Both the position numbers and the translations under genes were made by a program. Below the pieces are notes generated by a model. It was given only the letters and a program-made list of their open reading frames with translations, did no database searches and was not told the origin of the DNA. From Protula sp. h YS-2021 (lineage: Eukaryota > Annelida > Polychaeta > Sabellida > Serpulidae): 64,000 nt of DNA. Shown in pieces: positions 34,207 through 44,944 of the stretch. Every line of letters begins with the position of its first letter. The stretch's first letter is position 1. The stretch covers positions 36,188,723 through 36,252,722 of the forward strand of contig OX457026.1 of assembly GCA_949752745.1 (NCBI GenBank), written 5' to 3'.

Positions 34207-34237
34207 ATTTCGTTGCGTGTAGCGAAATTCGGTCTAG
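34207..34237 (+). mobile_element. Helitron-type 3' terminus (hairpin + CTAG)
   Basis: A hairpin (ATTTCG...AGCGAAAT) is followed five bases later by CTAG and then T, the CTRR-T arrangement of Helitron 3' ends. The same sequence recurs at 60,427-60,457 with the loop slightly changed, showing a repeated terminus. The 5' end of the element is not identified. AGGTCA-rich repeats upstream could be its interior. Confidence 0.65.
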
Positions 34238-34789
34238 TTTGGATCGCAATTATGGCCACTTTTGACCTCTGGATATCGTAGTCAACGAGGTTTTAAGGGC
34301 ACCTTTGCATGAACAAGCTCCGCGTTCTAAGAAATACGAAGTAATGAAACTTTGGTTTTCATTCTTTTCCGCATACATAAATCCCTCATGAGCAATTTTA
34401 AGTTGTCTTCTTTCGCTTTGCATTATCTCCATATTGCAAGATTGCTTGTGCATAATTGCAACACATTTTAGGACCCTTATATATCTTTCAACAGGCATGA
34501 CCTACTCAAGCGATTTTTCAGAGTGCGTGAGGACTAAGGGACGCGCAAAGGGCATTCAAACTCAGAATGCAGACACCTTTTGGCAATGATAGGATTTGTT
34601 TTGATCCTGAGTAAGCTGGAATAATTTTCTTTTGTTGGTGAGTCAGACGATATAAGATAGCTGGGTTTTGATCCTGACCTGCAACAACCCTAAACCCCTT
34701 TGCACACCTTATAAACTAGAGCTTCAGTGAAGCAGGATCCCCCGTGTAACACATAATGTCATTGGATGTTAGTAAATTTATTGAAATTG

Positions 34790-35550
34790 AAAACCTTACA
34801 TTCCCTAACAACTGTTGGTCGATTTAAAAAATAAAACGACATTGCACACCTTCAATACACGTATTAACCGCATGCAAAACGAAAGAGCATTAGAATGAAC
34901 AGTTCTAGAGTTACGGCCTGGACAAAGTCACATCTTTGTACATTCGAACTAACTTTTCACCTGTTTTCAAAATACTGTCATTTTGACAATTTTTCATCAA
35001 ATCGAACGAAATTACAACACTGCACACCTTCAAAATACGTACTAACCGCATGCAAGACCAAACAATATTAGCATGAATAGTTTTGGAGTTACGGCCTGGA
35101 CAAAAAGTCATATCTGTGTACATCCTAACTAAATTTTTACTTATTTTCAAAATACCGCCATTTTGACAATTTTTCATCAAATCAAACGAAACCACAACAT
35201 GGATACTTTCAATATACGTATTAACCGCGTGCAAAACGAAAAAACATTAACATGAATAATTTTGGAGTTACGGCCTGGACAAAATGTGACATCTTTACAC
35301 ATTCCAAATAATTTTGTATCTATTTTCAAAAAAATGCTGTCATTTTGACAATTTATTTTCAAATCGAACAAAACTACGACTTGTACACCTTCAATATACG
35401 TATGAACCGTATGTAAAACGAAAAAGCATTAGAATGAGTAGTTTTTGAGTAACAGCCTTGATAAAAAAAAAAGCATACTACAGCGGATGGACGGACGGAC
35501 AGACGGACAGACAAGCTGAAAGCTATATCCCTCCGCTTCACGGGAGATAA
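34790..35550. repeat. ~180-bp tandem repeat (about 3.6 copies) ending in a GGAC/AGAC tract and hairpin
   Basis: The unit includes CACACCTTCAATATACGTAT, TTTGGAGTTACGGCCTGGAC, and CATTTTGACAATTTTTCATC. TACGGCCTGGAC recurs at about 34,913, 35,090 and 35,270, with a decayed copy near 35,452. A GGACGGACGGACAGAC tract follows at 35,487, then an imperfect hairpin (TATCCCTCCG / CGGGAGATA). This could be a non-autonomous Helitron-like element, but the final CTAA is not followed by T. Confidence 0.7.
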
Positions 35551-35558
35551 ATAGCTAA

Positions 35559-36730
35559 ACAAAATTTAGATTAATTGTTGTACCCATGTCATTTAGACGA
35601 ATTGTCGCTAGTTGGATTGTCGTCAGATGGATTGTCACTGGATTAATTGTCGCCAGATGAATTGTCGTGGATTCTTCTTCACCAAGTAGGATAAAATGCC
35701 ACCCGGAATAACGCCACATTTGATAAATTAATTCGATTTTGTATTTTTTTTTTTTTGATAACCATTTTATTCTTTTTTATTTATCATTTGTCAACTGATA
35801 AACAGCTGCCCCCACCTAAAAATAGTACCTCCCCCGATTACAATTGTGACTAATATCTTTACAATTATATTGCACTAAAAATGCGTTGGCGATCATGCGA
35901 TCAGTGAGTGCTTTCAAGATAGGAAACTTAACTCGGCGAAATTGCATTATCTCAATCAAACACCTTTCATATTATAATTCTTTATTAAATATATTTTTGA
36001 TCTTTTTAAGCTTCCTTTAAGAAAAGAAAGGAAAAAGTTGAAACCAAGCAATTTGTAATTTGTAATCAGAGGGCAGGTGGCCCAGTTTGTTAAATGTGGC
36101 ATTTATTCCTGGTGTTTTTTTTTTTCATTTGAGCATTTGAAGCTACAGTGCAGAAACGGGTGGCGTGTGCTCTGGGTGCATTGGATCCGAACACCATTTA
36201 TCATTCATCTGCAAATACGACAATCTAAACCATCACCCTTGATTTGATTCCCTTCCATTAAGAAGAGATATGAATAATATGAAGAAATAAAAGATTAATG
36301 CCTAAGATATTACAAAATGGAAGTAGCAAACCATTGACGCACTCAGTTTTTATAATCCACATGGAAATGTGAATCACTGAACACTAAACAAATTGCTGAA
36401 AACTTAATTTTTTATGGCTTTACGTACACTGACTTTAAAACTTGACTAGGGGCTAATTATTTGGTCATGCGTTTGTCGTGAGAGTACACTCTCAGCTCCA
36501 GGGGAAAGTTGAATCCCCATCCCCGCTATTCACAAAAGTTAACTGTGCAGTTAACTGTACTCCTAGAAGCGAAAATCGGGTGATCTAGCTCATGTGATCT
36601 GTCAGTTTTTTTGTTTTTGTTTTGTTTTTGTTTTTTTGTTAAATGCCGTTACCTTTTATTAACATGGCCACGTCAGAGCTGTGGACATTTGAGTAGTTTG
36701 AGAATAACTTACGAGAAAAGTCGCGGCTGG
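35559..36730. other. Intergenic DNA, no gene recognised
   Basis: Short GTCGCCAGATGGATTGT-like repeats occur at 35,595-35,670, and T-rich runs near 35,735, 36,115 and 36,605. No reading frame with recognisable similarity is present. Confidence 0.6.
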
Positions 36731-36732
36731 AA

Positions 36733-36990
36733 AGTGTCCGGTTGGCAATTGTCGGTTGAAAATTGTCCGGTTAGAAAATGTCCAATTGGAACTTGTCCCG
36801 GATTCAAAATACCCCCTTTTCAACGAAATAGGTATCCGCGTGGACCGCGTCTGGACCAAAAATCCTGCCCCTCCCCCTTCCCGGTGGGGGGGGGGGGGGT
36901 GCTATAGCATGTGTTACCATGCGTGTAAAACAACGTGAAGAAAGAGGCTAAATTTGAGGCCATACGAGGCCAGAGTGTGGACTGCTTATG
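36733..36990. repeat. Short minisatellite next to fragments of the G/C-capped MITE family
   Basis: 36,733-36,800 holds degenerate ~15-bp units (TTGTCCGGTTGAAAA). 36,815-36,885 matches the inner part of the MITE at 58,217 (CGAAAT, CCGCGTGGACCGCGTCTG). A G-run then leads into GTGTTACCATGCGTGTAAAA (36,900-36,990), which matches the start of the copy at 56,531. Two broken copies in opposite orientation are the likely explanation. Confidence 0.6.
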
Positions 36991-37686
36991 CAAATGTAAG
37001 AGCTTTCAATTGCATGATCTCAGCATAGTTTTCCCTGGGCACAAGCGAAGCAACTCTAGTTTTGCTGATATCAAGAATGACACGTGAAATATTAAAACGG
37101 CATTTCCCAAGCATCTTCCATAAACCGTTTATATACGAAGATTCTACTGAAAAAAGCTCCCAGCTTTGTATCTCATTTCTCAGGAAGCGAATAACATGTA
37201 TAAAATAAAAGTTTATTCCGCATTAGTTCCCTGTAAAATTTTAAGGGGGTTGTAAATTAAGAATACAAGTGGATAAATATTCATTTTGTTTTGATGGTTG
37301 AACAATCGCGTGTACTCCAGATGTTAAGGTGTTGGTGAATTAACATACGAGCGCTGTGTCTCTTCGCTATTTGCCTATTACCGGTGTTAAGGTGTTGAGT
37401 GTCCCAGACCACATAAACCAATAATGCCTGCAGTATTGTGTTTCTGCATGCATGAATCATAGTACGCAAGTCTATAAGCTCCACGCTATAAACGGCTTAT
37501 CCTTTGAGGAGGAATAATATGGATAAAAAGATAAACGAGTTCAAAAAGTATGTCATTGAGACATAGAAGCAATACTGTGCATGCTCCAGGATACTTGGCT
37601 TTTTATTCTATTCTATTCTGTGGTATTATCTGATTTTTTTTTGTCTTGTCTGAGATTGCTATAGAGAGCATGACAGGAAATCCATC

Positions 37687-37697
37687 TGCGCATGCGC
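37687..37697. promoter_or_regulatory. NRF-1 (nuclear respiratory factor) type palindrome
   Basis: TGCGCATGCGC is the core of the NRF-1 recognition sequence (YGCGCAYGCGCR). It lies about 85 bp upstream of the first splice donor of the mitochondrial creatine kinase gene, where a promoter is expected. NRF-1 controls many nuclear genes for mitochondrial proteins in animals. Its use here is inferred from sequence and position only. Confidence 0.6.
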
Positions 37698-37740
37698 CCT
37701 GGGCCTTCATATGACATTGACTCGACCCCGCAGCTCTGCA

Positions 37741-37783
37741 GTCGCTGGAAGTTGCTGACAGAGGCGAAGAGGACTCCTCACAG
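37741..37783 (+). other. CKMT: Probable 5' UTR exon of mitochondrial creatine kinase (3' end defined, 5' end not)
   Basis: The sequence GGACTCCTCACAG runs into a strong GTAAGTG donor at 37784. The next exon (acceptor at 39126) starts 17 bases before the initiator ATG, so an upstream non-coding exon is needed. No other donor this good lies between here and 39,126 in a fitting context. The transcription start, somewhere after the NRF-1 site, cannot be placed. Confidence 0.55.
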
Positions 37784-38429
37784 GTAAGTGCTTACAACAC
37801 AATTCCTTTGCTTTAAGCTTTAAGCTGGACACGCGTTTCTGTTTCTCTCTAGCCATCATTGGCAGCACTTTATCACTGTTAGGGTGTTTAGAATTGTACG
37901 AGTTTTAATCCCGGCCATTGGTGAACGGGTGCATTAACGTACCCTTGGGCCGTTAACTTGTAATTACTGTTTTCAGCCGATGATGCGGGAGGGGGGTGGG
38001 AGGGGGAGCAATTGGTGTTGACAAACGTAGTCATACGACTTGTCAAAAATGCAACAATACATGTATATACACTCCCCTGGATATTTTTTTTCGTGAGAAA
38101 TCTACTCTGGGTTTATTTACTGACGTGCCAAAGGAACGCTAAAACAGAGGGTAGAGGGGGGGGGGGGGGTTCGAGGGATACTCGTAAAGGTCTAACACTG
38201 GCAGAAGCCTGAAGTATAGGGAATCTGGAAGGGAGCTTTGGGCAGACAGTTACCATGCGAGCTAGAAGGGACTCGTAAACCCAATAGCCTGCATCCTTTA
38301 GGCTACAATTCCTTGTTTGCAGTTGAACAATTTAACTTCGGAAATACGACCACCCATGGGACTACTCTAAACTGGTTCTTGTTCGGATCTGGTCCTGTTT
38401 GTAAGGTTCTTTTACTATAGAACCTAATT

Positions 38430-38505
38430 TTCGATTCTATCAAAAAGTGGTGCTTTTCTTGACGTGATCCCATTTGCAAGGTGGTCCGATTCCGAGGTTA
38501 CACTG
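38430..38505. mobile_element. Remnant of the pogo-like MITE in creatine kinase intron 1
   Basis: The sequence GATCCCATTTGCAAGGTGG, TCCGATTCCGAGGTTACACTG and a flanking TA (38506-38507) match one end of the element at 29,496-30,256 with several changes. The other end is not clear. Confidence 0.55.
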
Positions 38506-39126
38506 TATTCTGTAGAGGTTGCTAATGATTTTAGCCCACAAGCAGAACTTGGTACATTTAGTAAACACAAATAAATACAAATAAGTCCATTCAGAACATG
38601 CCTGTAAGGAAGACAATAAATCGAATCTTAATCGAGTAAGCGAACAGTCAGTGTCATAATGGGTTGTATGATAAAATCCTTAGCGTGATCTCTTGGTATT
38701 TTAGTTACAGTGGTCGATAGAAACCCCCAGTATTCTCCGAAATAGAGAGATTTTTTTCCTGGCTTAATGGTTGTTCCTTAATGTCAGTGCAGTAAATTGC
38801 GTGCCATTTGCCTTAACAGCAAATCAACTTAAAAAAACACAAAAAAAAACTTGAATCAAAGCTATCACCCTTAACTCCGCTTTTCATGTTGCACGCTTCA
38901 ACAGTTGCCTTGCCTGTTTTCTGTCCATCCCACGACCATTGCACCAGGAGTGTGCAGAAAAGGTTGTTACTGTCCGTACCCAAAACCCCAGTTTCGTCAA
39001 CAAAAGCCACGGATTATCGGTGTTGGACAAAATTTTTATTTTTATTTCATCCTACTGCCCAAAAATCATAGAAAACAAGGATCAGAAAAGAAATAAATAC
39101 ATAGTTGTGTTCTTTTTGTTTTTCAG

Positions 39127-40038
39127 GAACGAAAGGCATCGACATGGCATCAGTTGGAAAATTGGTTAAATATGGTATGTATTTGACAAGAAAAAGGAAA
39201 CATCCCCCGCAATAAACCAACCAAGACTGAAGAGGCCCCAAAATAACATATGGCATTGTAACTTCAATTTCGTGACAATTTCCATTGTAAAGAACCCCTG
39301 ACGCCTTCTCTGACCCTGTGCCCCTCCCTCAAAAAAGAAAAGGTACAGTGTATTTTGAAATCAGCGAGCCACTATCCTCCCACCACACATTGCACTGAAG
39401 TGGTCGTAATTGATTGCAGTTTGCAGATTTCGAAAATTTTCGAAAAATGTAAAGAACCTATTATGCTGAAATAGTGCAAACCCGTTGTCTTATCTCGCTA
39501 TTTCAACACATCTTTGTGGGTTGGGGGTGTCGTAAGGAGAAAGCCCTTGCTGGTTGTTTCGTGCATGTCGTAGAAGGCGACTTGTCGGAATTTCTTTCGA
39601 GCTGTTTTCTATATCTCCTGTCTATATTTCCCACTTGTTCCGTTGCCAAGTGCGTCACAATACAACGTTCATATTAGCTAAACCGGACGCTAAACACCAA
39701 AACAAACAAATATTACATCCGTGTGACTTCGTTTTATGTTGCATGAGACTTTCCAACAGCCGTTACAACTTGCAAAAAAATATCACATTTGTGGTCAAAA
39801 AAAGAAGGCATCGATGAAAAAGATAAATACCTGCTTACACTTACGTGACAATATGCATGTTTTAGGCGTAGCAGCCGCTACCGTTGGCGGTGTTTGCCTA
39901 TACAACTGGCAGTCGCATCCTACCTATGCCCGGAATTGGGCCACATGGGGTGGCACCAAGTTCCCACCCAGTTCCAACTTTCCAGAAATTGGCAACCATA
40001 ATAACGTCATGGCAGACGTCCTCAGGAACGACCCAAGC
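39127..40038 (+). CDS. CKMT: Creatine kinase exons 2-3: mitochondrial presequence and N-terminus
   Basis: Exon 39127-39174 carries 17 bp of 5' UTR and codons 1-10. Its split Gly11 codon continues in 39866-40038 (residues 11-68). The first ~40 residues are poor in acidic residues and contain a hydrophobic stretch ([15 protein letters not shown]), as in mitochondrial creatine kinase presequences. [17 protein letters not shown] then starts the conserved mature N-terminal region. The cleavage site is not certain. The ATG at 39144 is the first in the spliced exon. Confidence 0.93.
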
Positions 40039-43000
40039 GTGAGTATTCCAAATTCCTCCTTCCCCTACTTGAGCTAGTTTTTAGCCCAGCAGACTGTCGT
40101 TACTGGGCTACATTTATCACTTGTGGGGAATTTGTTGTCCGTTGTGTGTGTATGTGAGTGTGTGTATATGCATGCGGTGTATGTGTGTGTGTAGAAATTT
40201 CTCAAAATGCTTCTTTCCCCATATTTCTGGTCTGATTGTTTTGAAATTTGGCAGGAATGTTACCTGGGCAATCCTCCATACAGCTTATATAATTAAAAAA
40301 AAAAACACAAAAATGCTTCTCTTCTCACAAATCCGGCCCTATTGCATTGAAATTTGACATGAATGTTTCCCAGAGTTGACTGCATGGCGTATATTTTTAA
40401 ATGTTCTCAGATCCAGTATCTCAGTGAATTTTTTTTTTATAATTATAGATGTACAATCGCTATCATGGCAAAGCCACACCAAACGGCTACACATTTGATC
40501 AAGTAATCCAGACGGGTGTGGACAATCCAGGCCACCCTCACATCTACACCGTGGGCTGCGTGGCGGGCGATGAGGAGTCGTACGAGGTGAGTTACGGAGC
40601 CACCCTCACATCTACACCGTGGGCTGCGTGGCGGGCGATGAGGAGTCGTACGAGGTGAGTTATAGAGCCACCCTCACATCTACACCGTGGGCTGCGTGGC
40701 GGGCGATGAGGGGTCGTACGAGGTGAGTTACGGAGCCACCTTGAAATCCAAACCGTGGGTTGTGTGGCGGGCGATAAGGAGTGGCACGAGTCGAGCCACC
40801 TCAACATCCACCCTGTGGGCTGTGTGGCGGGCGAGGAGTCGTACGAGGTGCGTTACGGAGCCACCCTCACATTTACACCGTTGTGTGGTGGGCGATTAGG
40901 CGTCTCGCGAGTTCGGACATTTCCTACAAATGCAAAAAATAGCGGCTGCTGCCTTTCTTAATTCCGTGTAGGTGTGATGGAGGGTGTTGTAGGGTTATCA
41001 TTGGCTAAACTGGGGGCGGGGCTGCAGGATTACCATTTTGTTTATGAATACATGGAAATGAGCGATTTGTGGTAAAGGATTGGTCACATCCCCTCCACTA
41101 CCCCCTTCCTGGGAGGAAATACTTAAACTGCGATTTTTAATCCACCGTACTTTTCCGGTAGGTATCAGTTACTCCCCCTCTTTCCTCCGACCCACCAGAG
41201 CTTTTACAACCGCATGCCATTGCTAAAGCATATCCATAGCGTAATTAAGACCAATATTGGTGATTTGCATATGTAATTCTATATCGAATATTTAATTCCC
41301 TCGGCTTTGTGTAATGATCCTAGCTGAGATATTCATTACCGGTTCAATCATCGAACCAGGCAATCGAACCCGTAAATTACAGTAATCCAATAATCCAGGT
41401 GATCACCAAACTGTGTTCAATGTTTCTTTGCGACATTCATTGTAAATAAAACCGTGAATGCTTTTGGTGCACTATGGGCATTTATCGCACATTAGTTGTA
41501 GTACACTTAAATGGTAGTCTAATCCATAAAGTAAAACACGTGGGAGGGGGGCGGTGTGGGGGGACGGGCGATGGGTGCAATTTTCAGAGCTGTGCCTGCG
41601 TTATTAGGATGTGATAAAATATCTTCTAAAATATGCCATATCCTTTCAGATCAAACTGCATTTTTCTCGATAAATAATTGTTTGTTATAGCAAAAGTAGT
41701 CGATGATTCTGTCACAATGAGCTGTCAGAGAACTACTACGTCCGTAGCCCTAATCCCGGGGTTCCCCTCTACTCCCCCTAGGCGCATTCTATAGCACTAT
41801 CGGCTGATATAAACCAGCTGTGTGTGAACCAAATTTATGTAAAATAATATTGTTTTTGCGGAATGACATTTAAGTAAATAGTTATACAGGTATTCATGTC
41901 ACCAGCTTTTCACGTAAATAAAAAATTGCGTTCGCATAAAAAATTAACGTCAGTTGTATGAGTAATTGTTGCCGGTACAAATAATTGCATTGCTGGTGTG
42001 AATAAAACTACTGAACACTGCAATTTTTTTTTAAATGAAGTATTGGCAGAAAAATATGTGTATAACGTTTCATTAATTTGTGAAGTTATAACGTGAATTG
42101 CTATGTTCCGATATAAATGACCTTTTTGACTTAGGTGTTTGGTGAATTCATGGACGAGGTTATCCGCAAGCGTCATAACGGTTATGACCCGGCCACAATG
42201 AAACATCCAACCGATCTCGACTGGACAAAAGTATGTGCTATTTCTTCATGTTTTCGCACATAAAGCCCGTATTACACGAGGACTGTTTTATGAAAGTTTT
42301 TTTTATGAAAGAGCCGTGTGACCCCGTGTAAACACTACTTGCCACACTGATGAGGGATTCGCAAAAGCACTGCTTTATCTCCAGGCATCACGGAGTGGGC
42401 TCATAAGCATCACTTCAAACGTATTTGTTGCAAGACAGTACTGCAATTATATAGCTAGTTCGGTTGCATTCTCACTAGTTTCTTCCTGTGTAGAAGCAAT
42501 AGAAGTCTGTGCCGAAAAATGATTTTTTTGTCACTGTAGAGGAACGACACAGTGAATATGATCAGGCGGGAATTTTTTTTAGTCACCCAAACCCTCAACC
42601 CATAGCAAGGCTAGTTTACATTTACAGCAGTGAAAACACGTCATTATAAAGGAGATATATACATCTGCATTCTAACGACAAATCCTAACTTTTGGTCATC
42701 TTGAACTGGATGAAAATCGCCACAAAATCCGGGCTTTTGTCGGCACAGGCTTTCATTTGTCCGTTAAAATCCTAATTTCAAATGCTGATGTTAATATGGT
42801 TATTTGAAATGTTTTGGAAAGACTTTTGTAGAAATTACACCATTTTGTACATTTCACTTCCTGCTCTAGGTTGTTAATAATGAAGGATTGGAATGGTATA
42901 AGCGTCGGAGTCTAAATTATGCTTGAATTTTTTTATAAAGCATAGGCATTCCTTGCCTATACACCTCAAAACAAGGCCATTTTATGTAAGTGGCAGGTTT

Positions 43001-44878
43001 TTAACGAAGAGTCTCACCTCAGTGCGATGTCATTGAAGGAGTTGTATGTGATGATCATTTGAACATTGTAGCTGACAGGCGCCAATTTCGACGAAAAATA
43101 TGTGCTGTCGAGCCGTGTCCGTACGGGCCGTAGTATCCGTGGGTTGAGCCTGCCACCAGCATGCTCTCGTGCAGAACGCCGGGAGACTGAGCGCGTTGTG
43201 ATCGATGCCTTGAACAGCTTGGACGGAGAGTTCAAGGGCACTTACTATCCGTTGTCGAAGATGACAGATGCAGAGCAGGAGAAATTAATCGACGTAAGAG
43301 CTACACGTGGATTTGCTCAATTTATAAATCGAAATAACCCAGGTTGAAGAGATTTTGATTGTCGAGTCAATTTTTAGATTGCTTGATGGTGCTCGTGTGT
43401 GTTGTAATAGAGAGTTGCAATAAATGTGGTAGCAGAAAGGGCTTTTAAAAAGCGCTAAATCGGCGATGTAATGATCGTAACTTCTACTTTTTGTTTGCAG
43501 GACCACTTCTTGTTTGACAAGCCGGTGTCGCCGCTGCTGTTAGCTTCCGGTATGGCACGTGACTGGCCGGATGCACGTGGTATATTCCATAACGACGAGA
43601 AGAACTTCCTGGTGTGGATTAACGAGGAGGACCACACCCGCCTCATCTCCATGCAGAAGGGCGGTGATATGAAGTCAGTCTTCAGGCGCTTCTGTGAAGG
43701 CTTGTCAGCGGTGAGAAGGATTTACAAGTGTAATGTCGAGTTTTAGTCCCATTCCATTCCACTCTACCATTCCGCAACTCCATGCCGTGTTTTACACTTA
43801 CCGTCTCTATAAGAGAAGAGGACATACGCTCTTAGGGAAAAGGAAATGGGGGGGGGGGGGGGGCGACACGGGGAAAAGATATCGTATAAACAAGAAATGG
43901 GACAAACAAAGATGTTTTTAATTCAATAGTGGTGTTTTGCGATACCCTTGTACAATCCGACTGAGTGATAGAGACCGCACAAAACAGGTCGTAATTCAAA
44001 ACTGATCCAAATTTAAGTTGTTCTTTCCGAGACTTGTTTCTTTATAAAACAACGAATGTCTGAGTGTAAAACCGACTCCGGACAAATACTTGTGGAGTTG
44101 CTGGAAGTTGGGAAACTATGCAGGAATGTTGGCGTCGATTTTGAATCTTTAGTTGACCAAATGCTTAAGAACTACAGGCCCTATACATGTTTCACGTGTT
44201 GGAACCATATAAAAAATACAAACCTGCAGTCAGATATTACTTATTGGAACTGCAATGGCTGTCTTTAAGGTGGACCTTATGAGTCTGTATTATATTCCCC
44301 ACAGTCCGAATATATGCGATCGACCGCGTGTCGGTCTGTCGGTCGGTCGATCGGTCTGTCGGTCTGTCATCAAGAGCTTGTTACACGATAACTTAAAAAC
44401 TGCAAGGAATTTAATGAAACTTGGTGTGTAGCATCTATGGGAACAAACACTGATCGGTATTGTAAATGGGCCAGGTTCGTCCAAGGGAAATGGACCAGCT
44501 GGATTAGAAAATTTCATCTCTTGATTGACTACTGATGGCCGTGTTTAACTGATGGGTGAGGGGGCTGTGGGGAATATGTGGGCTATGCCCACTGCTCTAG
44601 TTCATAACGTGTCGGAGGCACATGTACGTAATTTATTTTTAAGACACTCTAAAACTGTCTACTTCATTGTGTCGTGTTTATTTACATTTTAATAAGTGCC
44701 AGTTTAGCTATGTAATGACATTTATATTTTCATTCCGAAACAGGTTGAAGATAAAATCAAGGCCAAAGGATGGGAATACATGTGGAACGAGAGACTGGGC
44801 TACGTGCTGACCTGCCCCAGTAACCTTGGAACTGGACTGCGTGCCGGAGTTCATGTCAAAATCCCGCTCCTCTCACAA

Positions 44879-44944
<66 letters not shown>

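Noticed and set aside
39474..39817. Extra creatine kinase exon in intron 2
   Set aside because: The frames have no kinase similarity, and the neighbouring coding exons already join in phase.
40449..40658. Read-through product of creatine kinase exon 4
   Set aside because: It ignores the strong donor at 40587. The extra residues come from the duplicated array and end at a stop.
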